Under the pieces are notes generated by a model. That model was not told the DNA's origin. It did no database searches and saw nothing but the letters and a program-made list of their open reading frames with translations. From contig NC_044019.1 in NCBI RefSeq assembly GCF_900496995.4, forward strand, positions 1,550,001 to 1,614,000: a DNA stretch of 64,000 bases. Reading direction: 5' to 3'. Position 1 is the first letter of the stretch, and every line of letters begins with the position of its first letter. The translations under genes were made by a program, and so were the position numbers. This stretch comes from Aquila chrysaetos chrysaetos (Eukaryota; Chordata; Aves; Accipitriformes; Accipitridae). Positions 1 to 24,239 of this stretch are shown here, in pieces.

Positions 1-2779
1 GCTCCCTCTGATGGGGTGCAAGAAGCACCCATCACCATGAGTGCCACCATCTCTGCCAAACGCACCACGCGGCTTGTCCGGACTGCGTGACCCCGCACCA
101 TGAGCCCGGGGTCCCTGCTAATGGCGCCTGGACCGGGCAAAAGCTGACACCCCTCCTGGTCTCGCACCACTCCCGCAGACTTTCCAGGCAGCAGCCAGGG
201 ACGCGCAGAGCTGGGAGCAGCAGACAAAGGCAGCCCCCAGCGCCAGAGGGGACAGGACAAAGGCGACGCCGGCTCCTTTCCATGTCCCTTCACGTCCCCG
301 CAGTGGGTGCACCATGCCACGGGCAGCCCCGCAGAGCCACCGGCCAGGGTCTCCTGGTGAGGGGTTTAAAACCCACAGGCAGCTTCGCCACAGCTCACCC
401 TGCCGAAAGAGCAGCGCTTTTCTGCCTGATTTGGCTTCCTTTTAACATCTGCCATCTTAATAACTTGTCCCTGTTCTGTTCTTCCCTGGGTTTAGAGAGA
501 GGCTGCAAATAGTATTTAGAGATAAATCATACACGCTGTGTCTCCAGGCAAGGTGCTTCTCCCAGTTTTGTTTCTCAGTATAATCCCATCCCAGAAACAG
601 ACACGTGCGATCTCATGTTTCCTGAAGATAAAGAGATCCAACAGACGGAACAGCTTTGGGGTTTTTGCAGGGTTTAGCACAGGAAGACAACGGTTAAGAT
701 TAACAGCATTTAGGAAGTTTGTGAGGGATAAAGAAAACTAAAAGTTGGGGGGAAACTGACTTCAGTTTTTAAAACTAGTGCATGCATGCCTCCCTGAGCA
801 GTGCCTGCGGGTCAGAAGATGTCCCAGGTTCCCTCGCCACCTTTCCAAATGTCTTTGAGTTGGGCACATCCAGGCACACGCTGGGTTTCTGCTTTATTAC
901 CCTGACAGGTCATGGCCTGGCATCGTCAGAGCTCGAAAGTGAGCCCCATACCTGGGCTCCGTTGCAGGCAAAGGGATGCTAAGGCAGGGCAGGATCTGCG
1001 GCGGCTCCTGCGACACGGCGTAAACGTCTCCCCTGCATGCAGGGTGACCCGGGTGTGAGCAGACGTCCCCCAGCAAGATTTGGGGAGGAAAGGGGAAATT
1101 TCCAAGAGCGCAGCATCAGAGCCCTGCTCTCAGCGCAGCCCCCACCACCCCAGGGACCCCCCGCGCTGCCAGCGGGACCAAACCCCAAACCCATACCCCC
1201 CGAGCGTGGCCCTATCTTATCCGAGAGATCGTTTTAAAGCACCAAGCACCTTAACAGAATTAGTTAAGGCCGGTGGTAGGAGGGTGCAGGCGCGCCGGCA
1301 GCATTATCTGCGTCGCCCGAGGCGGCAGCGCCGCTATCGCCCCGAGGCACCGGCAAAGCCCTCGACGCAGCCACCAAATCACGGCTTCCAGAGGCCAATA
1401 AATCAGCCCCAAACACAAAGCGCCAGCAGCCAGAAGGTAACGCAGACACGAAGAGGTCTCCATGCAACACTTAAAATTAAATACCGTAAGGAAGGTCCAA
1501 AGTTTGGTCGTAAACCCGCAGCAGTTTTATGTCAAAATCTCGCCACGCCACCGCATTACAGCGGGCAGCAAACTTGCCAGCACGAGAGCCGCGAAAGGGC
1601 AGCGGTCCCCAGTCCCCACCGCTCCCTCCCCTCCTCCTGCCTTGTTTTAGGCACCAAAATCCTTCTGCGACTCAGAGCAGCACAAGTTCGCGACGGTCAC
1701 GCCGAGCACGGGAGCGAGCAGCTGCCGACGTGACGGCCGGCCGGGCGAGTTTTGGGGAACAGCCTGGCGCGAAGGGTCCAGACCGAAAGCACCATCAGCT
1801 GCTCCCAATTCCCGCCGGGTGCGCGGAGGTAGGAGTGGGGGGACGTGGGGGTACGGGGTGACTCTGGAGCTCAGCCCCCGCGGCCCCTCACCAGCAGCCG
1901 GCCACGCACAGCCCCGGCTCCGCGCATGCCCCGCCGTGGGGAGAGGAGCCGCTTCGTGCTGTCACGGCGCGCAGCATCGCCGGCCCCACGCCAGCTCCCG
2001 GCTGGTGCCCCGCTCCCCGAAACACCGCACCGGAGGGGAGACGGGGAGCTGGGGGGGGGGGGACGGGGACGACGACGGGGAGCTGGGGGGGGGGATGCTG
2101 CCGCTCTTCTGTGTGAGACAGGCCCTTTGCGCAGGGCTCACGCCACGCTTTGGGGGGGACGGGGACCCCACGCTCCCAGCTCTGCGGGTCAGACACGTCC
2201 CCCCCAGCCCTGCACCCCAATCCTGCGGGCGCTCTGCCCCGCACGGCCCCCTCCGCCGCGCCCCCCCAACAACCTCCTGCCCTCCCCAGGGCACCCCGGG
2301 GGGGACAAGCCCGCCGTCTCCTCGCTGCCGCCCACCCCGAAGCGGGGCAGCCCTGAAGCCCCCCCCCCCCCCCGACACCCCCAGCCCCCCCAGGCCGGCT
2401 GCAGGCCCAGGCAGGAGCGTTCCCCGCACGCCCCCCCCCCCACCGTCTGCCCCTCACCCACCCCTGCTCAGCCCCCCCCCCACCCCGATACCCTACCGCA
2501 GGGCCCCCCACCGCTTCCCATGGCATAGCCCCCCATTGCACATCCCTCGCCCCCCCCCCCGCGGGCTCCCCCCATTGCACACTCCCCCCCGCACATCCCT
2601 CCATTGCACGCCCCCCCCCATGTCCCCCACCTCACCCCCACTGCGCAGCCCCCCCCCTCAGGCCCCACAGCGGGCCCCCCCCCCCGCCCCGACCCTCCCT
2701 CATCGCGCAGCCCCCGTCACACGCTTCCCCCCCCCCGCCATTCCACGCTCCTCCCCCCCCCCCACCAGACCACCACTAC
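1..2779 (-). other. AGO1: AGO1 intron 1 (5' part, runs off the left edge)
   Basis: This stretch lies just downstream, in the minus-strand sense, of the AGO1 first coding exon and its donor at 2779-2778. The next AGO1 exon would encode the start of the N domain. No ORF of that kind is present, so it lies outside the window. About 1.8-2.78 kb is a very GC-rich continuation of the promoter CpG island with many long C/G homopolymers. About 0.4-1.0 kb is more ordinary DNA. I see no other gene here. The long GC-rich open frames on both strands look like composition artefacts. Confidence 0.7.
2470..2765. repeat. C-rich degenerate minisatellite in AGO1 intron 1
   Basis: The plus strand is a run of imperfect units in which C tracts of 6-11 bases alternate with the words CATTGCACATCCC, CATTGCACACTCC, CACATCCCTCC and CATTGCACGCC. 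The units are visible around 2531-2620 and decay toward 2765. The minus strand is therefore dense in G tracts that could form G-quadruplexes in nascent AGO1 RNA. This is seen directly; the structural consequence is inference. Confidence 0.65.
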
Positions 2780-2804
2780 CTGCTCCGGAGGGTCCCGCTT
2801 CCAT
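2780..2804 (-). CDS. AGO1: AGO1 (EIF2C1), coding exon 1 only
   Basis: On the minus strand the ATG at 2804 opens MEAGPSGA followed by a single G and a GT donor at 2779-2778. Human AGO1 also begins MEAGPSGAA and its first coding exon likewise ends after one base of a codon. The exon is 25 bases, phase 1. AGO1 encodes a cytoplasmic Argonaute that binds miRNAs and recruits GW182/TNRC6 silencing factors. Only this N-terminal piece is in the window; the N, PAZ, MID and PIWI domains lie beyond the left edge. Its position downstream of AGO4 on the same strand matches human gene order. The call rests on eight residues plus splice phase and synteny, so it is good but not certain. Confidence 0.82.
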
Positions 2805-3280
2805 CCCATCCACGCGGGCGCCGCTCCGAGCCGGGGGCCGCGGGCAGGGGCCGGGGCCGCGGGCAGGGGCCGGGCAGGGCCGGGGCCGGTGACTGCACCG
2901 CCGCCCGCCGCAGCCGCCTCTCGCCTCGCCCCAACGCGCAGGCGCCGCCGCCGCCGCCCGGCCCCGCGCCCAACAAAGGCGGCGCCCGACGGACCCGCCG
3001 CCATTTTGGGCCCGCTCCCGGCGGGCGAGGGGAAAGCCGGAGGGAGAGGGACATGTACACGTACACACACACCGGGTGGTACCGGGGTTGGGGGGGGGGA
3101 ACCGGGAGGCGAACCCGAGCGTTGCTGCCGCGCGGGAGCGGAGCAGGGTGGAAGGCCGGCGCTCGGGCCTGCCCTCCGATCCACTGCCCAAGACGTTTTT
3201 TCAGGGTCTTTTTCCGATTTATTTTGTGTTGCTGGGCCGGGGAGGAAGCGGCGGGAAAACAGGTTCTCATATTGACAGGG
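2805..3280 (-). promoter_or_regulatory. AGO1: AGO1 5' UTR and CpG-island promoter
   Basis: This GC- and CpG-rich stretch lies directly upstream (minus-strand sense) of the AGO1 ATG. It contains GC-box-like repeats of GGGGCCGG type around 2835-2890, a YY1 element at 2997-3009, and a short CA/GT-rich run around 3053-3071. There is no obvious TATA box. The YY1 element in sense orientation suggests transcription starts near 3010-3040, which would give a 5' UTR of about 200 bases. The exact TSS is inference. Confidence 0.6.
2997..3009 (-). promoter_or_regulatory. AGO1: YY1 element in the AGO1 5' UTR, creating an upstream ATG
   Basis: The minus strand reads CCAAAATGGCGGC, a match to the AANATGGCGGC YY1 motif that commonly sits just downstream of start sites in CpG-island promoters, in the sense orientation. 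Its ATG (3004-3002) is out of frame with the AGO1 start at 2804 (offset 200). It opens a frame that stays open past the AGO1 start codon, so it is a candidate overlapping uORF if the transcript starts upstream of it. Confidence 0.6.
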
Positions 3281-4485
3281 TTTTTTTGTTATTCCTGAGG
3301 TGTTCCGCTGGCCATAAGCCCGCCGTAGCCCTGCTCCCCCTCAACCCAGCCAAACCGGGCAGAAACATCCCGTTTTTTCACCACATTTGTTAGATTTGCC
3401 CTCCCCAGCGAGGGCTGACGAGTGAAAACACTGACCCTGTGGCATGACTTTGATAATAAAGTCAAAAGCCCCAGGAGCATTGTTTCGAGACAAGGCTAAA
3501 CGAGATGAGGTTTGCAATCCTACTCTGGATTGTGTGAGGCAATGGAAGAAAACCACAGAAATTCCAAGTATTGAAGAGTTTTCGCTTCTTCCTACCCCCA
3601 CACGCAGGAGCGAGCACGAGGCGCTGCCGTCGTCCCCAGGGCCGGTGCTGGAGCAGAAGCCAGGGGGCAGCTGGTTTTTTTGAGGCCAGGGCTGCACGCG
3701 GCAGAGCAGAGGACGGGGAGGTGGAGGCACATCATCACCTAAAGGCATCGTGCCGCTCCAGCCCCTGGTTCCTGGGGTTTGATCCAAGTGATCTTCACAT
3801 TAGTTTTGGAAGACACCAGGATAAAGTCATCCTTTGCTTTTCGAGCTCCTCAGGCTCGCCTGAGGCTGAACCATTTCGGTTCCCAAACCCCACAGGATCT
3901 CCACTGCAAAAAAAAAAAAAATTAAAACCTGGAAGCAGGGGTTTGCTGAAGATGCAGGTTATTTTAAGCAATCATGTGTCCCGAGTTCATTTATAGCTGT
4001 CATGTTTTGGCCTCGGCCAAAAGCTTTTCCTGTCCTTACCATCGTATTTTTAGTGAAGTACAGTTGTCTGAGGAAACAGCAAACCCTCACCTGAAATAGA
4101 GAAGATGAATAAGCAAACAGCTCTTTCATTTATTAATTTGCAACTCTCTAATATAGAATCACTTTTCCAGGCAGATACAGAGTCTATTGACACCATAATT
4201 TCTCTAGACATTGCAATATAATTTCCCGAGAACATGAAAAAAAATACACCCGTTCCAAACATCTCCCCCCCATGGCGAGCGCAGGCTCTGAAAACGGGTT
4301 AATTTAAGCCCTCCTTTCAGTATCGCTAGAGATGTTATCCATGTGTACTTCCATCGCTTTCTAAGTCCTAGCACATCAGAAATAAATATGTTGTGGCAAT
4401 GAGTTCCACAGGTTACACATTGTGTACAAGTTTTAATTAAAAGTTAAATAATTTAAGACATTTGTTTACAGGCAACAGTATCGGT
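3281..4485. other. Intergenic spacer between AGO4 3' end and AGO1 promoter
   Basis: About 1.2 kb between two tandem minus-strand genes. It holds an A run at 3909-3921 and otherwise unremarkable mixed DNA. A possible distal AATAAA for AGO4 on the minus strand lies at 4129-4134. I see no conserved ORF. The minus-strand ORF at 3341-3787 and the plus-strand ORF at 3571-3996 resemble nothing I recognise. Confidence 0.5.
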
Positions 4486-4489
4486 TCCT

Positions 4490-7400
4490 CACTCTGTACA
4501 TTGCATTTATTAGACATCAACAAGGAAAAACAGAACATTTGGCACAAGAATGCCAATTTTTTTTTATTATTATTATTATTATTTTTGGACACATGAACAC
4601 AAAATATCCCTGCAGGCTAAAAAAAAAAAAAAAAAAATACATTGCAAGTTGTACACGACCAGCATCTTTATCGCAACATGGGGCTGCTAACCCACCCATA
4701 ACAGTTTAGAAAGAGTACCTCGTATTGCTATAGACATACATCCAGTCCAAATTTAATAAAATACAATTTTAAACATTACAAGTCTAACAATATAGAAACA
4801 AAAATTACATCATAAGTCAAAATGAACAAATGCAAACATTTTTACATTGAAGTTTCAGCCTCTAGACATAGAAATATGAAAGTGTCAATAGCAAGGTATA
4901 AGAAAATCTCTAAGTGATATTACAAGATCTTTCCTCCAATGCACAAGGAAAAAACCTTGTAGTTGAAACAGTATTGATACAATGCCCTCCAAACCCTGCT
5001 TTCTTAAAATGAAAGCAGAGTCACTCCCTTGCTATTGAGCAAGAAAAATCCTACAGCACATCCACAAAGGTAGTTTGGGGGGGTAGGTTTTGTTAAACAC
5101 TGGATCTGAACAAAGGTGCCCTTCCCCATCCGAAGAGCAAAGCTGTTGACAGAGGTTAAATAACTCTGACACTTGCGTCTGGGACAAGAGACGTACTGCA
5201 TGAAGCATGTTTGCCTGTACATCACCACCTCTTAGGCCCTTTGGATGCAGCTACAGGCACTACACTAAACTGTGGTACTTACAACAAGAATAAATAAGCC
5301 AGGCTGTTCAAATGGTTGAGACAGGCTAACTAGTGATTGCCAGAGCTTGTTCAGAATTCAGCTGTTCACAAAGCAAGCAGAACTGGTTTGGAAATGGGAT
5401 TTCTGCCCCCTTTTTTTTTTTTTTTTTCTTCTTTTTTTAAATGTCAACCACCCCCTTTCCCAACTCTTTAAACTTTGCTACATTTAAAATCTTTCACACC
5501 ACATAGCTAAACAGTGGCCAACAGGCTTTATTTATAAAAAAAAAAAACCAAAACAAAACACCCTAAGAACTACATCTACAGAATGCACATCTTCCCATTG
5601 ATTGACACATGCATAACGATTCAGTCAGGCCCAAGGGGTTAATCCAGATCGTCAAGCCCAACCTCCAGACTTGGCTCAGACCTGTGTAGGACAGCATTGC
5701 CGAAACTTTGATCTTACCCTTACCGCCACGCAACGGTCCTGAACTTCAGTGCTCTTCTCCTAAAGTGACAGCACTGCACCCTTAGCGGTGCTTCTCTACA
5801 GTGGTGTTTTAACACAAGATTGAGTTAAGGTTCTCGCCCTGCATCCCAGGGCTAGCCGAGGTCTAACAATCCCCATAGTCCGAGGTTAAATATTCAGTCC
5901 AGTCACAGGCAAACAAAGGAGAGGTTCTCACTTCACTCAATCTGAACTAGGAGTGCTTGGCACTGGACATCTAACTAACTGGTGACAGAATTAAGTATTT
6001 CTTTGCACCCTTGATAAACCAGTCACATTCTTCCCTAGTGCACAAACTCAAAATAGCGATCTTTGATCCTATAACCTAAAAAGGGTGCTCAGTTTCTTTT
6101 CAAGGTGCCGAAGTTCTCCACGTGTGTTGGGTCAGTCAGAGTTCATTCTAAAAAGGGTTTTTTTTATATTCTCCCTGAACAAGTACTGAGAAAAGCAGCC
6201 ATCTAGCTGAAGCAGCGGTCAGTCTCCCACCCACGTGTCCTGATTTTATTACACAAGTGAGGTATTCTTCAAAAAAAATTAAGAAAATGAAAAAGAATCT
6301 TTTTTTTTTTTTTTTTTTTTTTCTCAATCTAAACCTGTCCACAGTACGTGCCAGGAGTAGAGTTCACTTCAGTCCCAGTTTCAACAGAAATGAAAAAAGT
6401 TTAAAACTTAATTCAATGAGACGTACTACTTGAAAGAAGGTTATAAAACTGTTTGAAGACTTAAGTTCAGTGTACTCTGGTACAACTGAAAAAACCAGCA
6501 TTTAGAAATGTAAACTTTAATTTATTTACAAGCTTAAAGACTGAAGGAAACAGCATTTCATATTGCTGAAATTTTGAGGGGGCTGGTTCCTAAGCTTTGG
6601 AACAGCAGACAACTTAGCAGCAAACCCCACACGAGTATCAGAGACCACAGTGCAATCGTTGGACTTCTCAAACTTCTGTCATCAAAGTAGTGGTGTTGGC
6701 TCTACTCAGTTTAGGAATAAGCTTTTAATCTGTGCTAACTCAGGTTAACACTAAGAGGAATCTAGCCTTAACGTACTGTTTGTGGATTCCAAGAGCATTC
6801 AGTGAAACCAAGCCCCTGTTCTTTATTACGCGTTTCAGCTGAAAAAAGCCAAGCAGATTAAAAAAATCCTAATTTCTAGGCTGGGACAGAATCAGTATAT
6901 GAGACTTACATTGGTTAAACATGCTGTTGAATGCAGTTGTGTGTGCAACCTAGATTCCCAGGGAAAAAAAAGTTTAAAATGCTGGTACAAGTCCTTAGGT
7001 TGCCTGTCACACAATACATTTAGACTGTACAGATTGGCAAGCCTTTCCTACACGTAACACCCAGTTTCCAAGCTTATAAAAAATGTTGTAGACAGGACAC
7101 CAACAGTGAATATAAAACAGTTAAAAATAATTCTTAAAAAAAGCATGGAAGTGCGTCTTTTCTAATTAGTTTCAGAAACTGCCAAATTGTGTGTTCAGAA
7201 AACGACACGAGAATGTTGGTTAAACTCATGCACAATCCTCAGCTAGAAAATTACACTGTTGGGGGGGCTTAAAAAACAAATATTTATTGCCAAAGTTAAA
7301 CCTTCTATGAGAAAAAAGTTTTAAAATCACTTAGATTTATCAAACCACACAGCAGCATAAAGTGGGCACTTTTGTAAAAGTTTGCAAAATACCTAAAAGC

Positions 7401-8188
7401 TAATTTTTTTTTTTTGTTTTTATAATTTTTAGAGGGGGAAATGATGGTTCAGTACTTGTTACGATACCATGGCAGTATTATTTGTAACCATTATAATTAA
7501 AATGTACTGACAGGCATCACTATCTGGTTATATTACACATTCACAGAACAAGAACCACCTATTTGAACTCGCAGTATAGTGCAATTGCTTTGCAGCCGAA
7601 GTCTGCAGAGATTAAAAAGATAATTAGTAAAACTGACAAAAAACTGCAATACCTGTGAAAGTTATGTTTGTTAAAAGGCATTTACAGTAGTGAAGTCTAA
7701 AATCTCCATTAAAAAATCTATGGCCCCACACAATAGAACAATTACATTTAACTGGAGTAAAACATTTTGCCATAATATGCACACTCACTAAGCAGTGCAT
7801 GAAGACAGGGAATCAGTCATCATGATAAACTAATGGGATGAGAAGATAACTTAAAAACGACAGCTAGCAAAATATTCAATAGAAACCTTTCGTGCCAAGT
7901 CCTTTAAAAATTTCAGGATGATCGGCCTTTTGCGCTTTGAGGTAAAAATTCAGTCCAATGCATCAGAAAAGACAGTCTATGAATTTCTATGACATAAAAC
8001 AATGAAACAAATGGCTCAATTGTGTTGGTGCATCAGACGTTGCTGTGAAGTACAGATTCAGTGCGACTGTTCAGAGCTGCTGGTAGTGGGCAGTCTGAAA
8101 TAAACTGGGCCCTAGCTATAGCAGTAGGCATTCAAAACATTTCAGGACTGCATGGGTTGTTCGTTTTGCCTCATCTTCCCAGATGCTC
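4490..8188 (-). other. AGO4: AGO4 3' UTR
   Basis: About 3.7 kb of continuous A/T-rich DNA follows the AGO4 stop codon, with no splice-linked coding potential and repeated AATAAA signals. It carries long T/A homopolymers around 5410-5427, 6301-6322 and 4620-4637. A Pumilio-type element, TGTAAATA on the minus strand, lies at about 6523-6530. AGO4 genes typically carry long 3' UTRs under miRNA control. The lower boundary is uncertain. Confidence 0.6.
4506..4511 (-). terminator. AGO4: Candidate AGO4 polyadenylation signal
   Basis: AATAAA on the minus strand. The same hexamer also occurs at 4563-4568, 5527-5532, 6245-6250, 6521-6526, 7283-7288 and 4129-4134, so alternative 3' ends are likely. I chose this site because it lies near the lower edge of the A/T-rich UTR-like block. 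Which signals are used cannot be decided from sequence alone. Confidence 0.4.
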
Positions 8189-20354
<12,166 letters not shown>

Positions 20355-20480
20355 GGCGGCGGCGGCGGCGGCCTCGCTGCGGTCCCCCCCGGCCCCGACG
20401 ACCGCCCCGGGCCCCGCCGCCGCCGCCGGCCCCGCCGCCGCCGCCGCCGCGTAGCGCTTGATCTCGGGAATATTGGCTCC
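20355..20480 (-). promoter_or_regulatory. AGO4: AGO4 core promoter and 5' UTR
   Basis: In minus-strand order there is a CCAAT box (GAGCCAATATT, core at 20476-20472), then a GCC-repeat-rich leader of under about 120 bases, then GCCGCCATGG at the start codon. A CCAAT box normally lies 60-100 bases upstream of the TSS. That puts initiation near 20.38-20.41 kb and gives a short 5' UTR. The TSS is inferred. Confidence 0.5.
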
Positions 20481-20710
20481 GGGGTGGGGGCCCGACGCGG
20501 GAACGGGGCCGGGGCCGGGGCCGGCGGCGGAGCGCGGGGAGGAGGAAGAGGGGGAGGCGGGGGGGGCGCGGCGGGGAGCGGTCCCCGCGCTCCGCTTTCC
20601 CGAGCGGCGGCGCAAACAATCCCCCCGCTGCGCCGCCGCCGAGCCCGAGCCCGCGCGCGCCCCCGCCGCCGCCAGCACGCGCCGCCTCCCCCCGCGCGCG
20701 CCCCGGGCGA

Positions 20711-20751
20711 CGAGGAGGAGGAGGAGGAGGAGGAGGAGGAAGAGGAAGAGG
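20711..20751. repeat. (GAG)n / GGA purine microsatellite upstream of AGO4
   Basis: About 41 bases of nearly pure GAG triplets on the plus strand, degrading to GAAGAG at the right end. A further GGC-type run lies at about 20877-20892. Purine-rich mirror tracts of this kind can adopt triplex structure and are prone to length change. Confidence 0.85.
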
Positions 20752-21560
20752 CCCCTCCACGCTGCCCGGCGCCGCCGGCTCGCGCACGCGCGCCGCCCCC
20801 TGCCGCCGGGAGCGCGCACGCCGCCCCCACCCTTTCAACGCCGGCGCGGCCCCGCGGCGGCAACAGGTGACGACGACGGCGGCGGCGGCGGCTTCCCGCC
20901 CGCCGCCCCGCCCTTCGCCTCAGCGGGCGGCGGGAGGCTCTGCCCCGGTCCCCGCGGCCAGGGGAGCTTCCCTCCTCACACCCCCCCCCCCCCTTCCCCG
21001 GAACCCGACGTCCGTTCGCAGGTTTAATAATGAACCGAAAACTCGGGCACGCTCCGTGACAGGCAGCTCCGGCTTCCACCGGTCCTCGGCTGCGCCCCGA
21101 AACGGGGAACTTGCCCAGCTTAATTAATTACACCCTGAGTAACTTCCCGTACCAGCTAAACAGCCCTAATGCCATTTAAAACGCCTGAAAAAAAAAAAAA
21201 ACAAAACAACCCAAAACCCAGGATTGGTACAAGTCAGGCGAACGACGGGACACCGAACACCTCAGGGCTGCGACCAGGACCACCCGCACGTCCCCCCGGT
21301 GCTGGCCCGGTCGGCACAGCGGACCGGCTTGCGAGGTCTTAACGATCGATGACCGCCCGGCAGCCGGCACGGGGATCGATAGCAATCATGGGACATCGCC
21401 CAGGAGCCGCCCGGAAAGCACCGGCGGCAGGGAACCGGCCGGTGTCCCGCCGGCTGGGGCGTTCGGCTCCCGGGGCGAACCTCGTCACGGACCCCGCGCC
21501 CGCTTCGGTGGCTCCCCGGCCTGTCAGAGAGGGTCCCCCGGCCTGGGTTTCAGCCTGCGA

Positions 21561-23900
21561 GGGGAGCGGGCTCACAGACAATAAATTTGTCTTTTCTTAA
21601 AAAGCCAACGCTTCAGGCCGAGTGCCCTTAAATAAGGGGGTTACGGACTTTTTGTCTTTTTAAGCGGCTTATGCTATTTTAGTGAGCTGCTCCCTCGCAC
21701 ACCCCTTGGGTTCTGTTTAGCCAACAATTCTCAGCCGACCCGCAAGAGGGTCAGAAGTCAAAGCATCTTATAAATAATAAATGCCGAGCCCATTTTATTT
21801 GCCTTCTTTAACCTGCAGGTTGATATTTTCCAAGTTGAAACTCAAAAACCTATTTTAAAATGAAATGAAACCTGAGATTCTCATATAATTGCCTGACAGC
21901 AGTTGATGAATACTTAAGGGAAACACCAGTTTTACAAGACCAGTAACAAAACCCCATGATGTCTGGCAACATTTCCATGCTATTATTCTGCATATCTATG
22001 CATAAAAAACATACACGTAGGGCTACGCAAACAGTACTTTAAAAAAACAAAGATACAATCTCTACCTCAAGAAATCAGCAATACAAAGGCTTGGTCCTGT
22101 AAGTTGCTGAGTATGACAACTCAAGCCTATATTTAATTCATTATAAATTCAAAAAAGTTAGCAAAGCAATTAACTTGATAAATATTATGTACACATTGAG
22201 GCATCCTGACTGCCAAAGTGGTCAGAACCTTATTTCTATATGTTAACCCACCCTTATATTGAAAACAGCTACATGTTTCCAGCAGTAAGACCTAATTTGG
22301 TTGTGACAGTAGTTATGATAGGCTTTAGTTCTGAAGATTTCCTTCTAAACATCTCACCTGCTAGAGGTTGTGGAAGGAGTATATTATTTAGTAAAAAATA
22401 GATTCATAAGCTAGCTTTTAGAAAATTAATGTTTTAATATGGTACTTTATCCAGGGCTAAAAAAAAAAGTTTTAATTTAGTTTAGAATCTCCTTAATGGC
22501 AAACATTTACCAAGATTTACCTATTCGATGAGACTGCCTTTGTGTGCCAGGTATGAGTAATAGAACTCGGGACCAGAAATAACCAAATATGGCAAGTAGC
22601 TCATCTTCTTGCCACCTTTTTCTTGCCAGCTGACTCTCAAAACTATTCCTAACATAGCAGTGAGATTACAGCCTCGAGTAAGTACAATAAACTGTTTACT
22701 AGTATTTTTTTCTTTTTACTGGCAGATTAGCTAGAAAGATCCCCAAATTCCAGGAATTTCTAGTGTGAAGCTACCACCCTTTTTGCATTCAGTTACCAGT
22801 TAGAAAACAGCATCAGGAAGCAAAGGTCCGCAGTTAGTGCTTCTTCAGCAAAGACACAGCGTTCTGCAGAAAAAGGACAGACGGTCTTAAATACTAGCTG
22901 AATATGTTTTGTTTACATTTTCACAACAGTCTATAAACTCCAAGGTTTTATTTATTCACAAAAGCAAATACCTTTTTTAAAAGCAGGTAATTTCATTTGT
23001 TACTAAAATTGAGGATTGTTTTTTCTCTTCTTTCTCTGACTGTAGTAGGTTAAAGACAGTATCTTAATTATACAGACTAGTGGTGGTTTTGTAGAACCAG
23101 CATCTGTCTCCCCCATTACTAAATAGTAATTATTAAATTACTGTAGCTCCTGTAGAAGCTACAGGAAACCAGAATTGTATTGTAATGTTTGCAGTGGGTT
23201 TCATGGACATTTGCCTTTCTCACTTCCTCCATTCTCAGACTTGTTGGCTATATGGGAACTGTTGTAGTAGATTAGTCCATCTGCTCTTTATCCCCCACAA
23301 AACTGTGACTGGTACTAAACACTCCGGAACACATACATGCTTTTTTTCCGGGCTCACCTTCAGCGACAGCAGATTACTGCTGTTTGACTTGGGGGGGAAA
23401 AAAAACATTACTGTAGCAATATGTTCTCCAAAGCAAACATAATGATGAAAAAGTGCCAAATGTCCCTAACTCTAGCTCAGAACAAGGTCCCTGACACTCA
23501 CCCCAGCTCGCTGCTCTCCTTCCAGCTGTCAGCAGTAGGAAGTGGGTTGCAAACATCCCTAGAAGTTCCAGGCTCTGGGGAAGGAAAGAAGAGATGACAC
23601 ACATCTCACAGCCACTTAAACCAAACAGTTCTGTGTTTTTCCATGACCTCCTATGGTTCTGGAGAAGCCTTGAGCATCAGGGCTGAGCTCTGACCTGCCA
23701 TCCTTTCCCCTCTTTGGCAGAATTGGGACCCTACGCACTGCAGGCTTGGTGGTGTTATGTGGTGGCAGCACTTTATATGGAGCAGACAGAGAAATGAGTT
23801 GAGGTGTGAGACTTATCTCTACTCAGACTCATCTGTACTCACCAATCCTGATCACAAGGGGAAGGCTTTTGCGCAACCTCTAGCAAATGCCTGTAAGGTG
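21561..23900. other. Spacer between the divergent AGO4 and CLSPN CpG islands
   Basis: About 2.3 kb of mostly A/T-rich DNA between two head-to-head promoters, about 4.1 kb ATG to ATG. It contains no supported ORF, RNA gene or recognisable transposon. The separation is too large for a single core bidirectional promoter, but shared enhancers are possible. In human, AGO4 and CLSPN are also divergent neighbours. Confidence 0.55.
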
Positions 23901-24239
23901 CCCGGGACCAGGTCTGCGGCCTCCACGGGTGACACCGCACCAGACACTGGTGTTAGTTCACATCGGCTCTGGAGAAGGGGCCGGGCTGCCCTCACAACTG
24001 AAGCCCCTTCTGTGACACGGCCCGGCCTGAGCTCTGAGGGACCAGCCTACCTCAGGGGGCCGGGACCGGCCTGCAGACCCCTGAGGCACCCACACAGCCT
24101 ACCGCTGCACCGGGAGGGCTGCTCATACCCACTGGGGCCCGGGCACACAGCTATAGACAGGCCTAGTACCCCCAGCCACCCTTAACCGGCCCCGCAGGGC
24201 CGCCATTCACCGCCGCCTCACCCTCCTCATCCTCGCCCT

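Noticed and set aside
1-2700. Search for AGO1 coding exon 2 within the window
   Set aside because: No minus-strand frame encodes the expected N-domain start, so exon 2 lies beyond the left edge.
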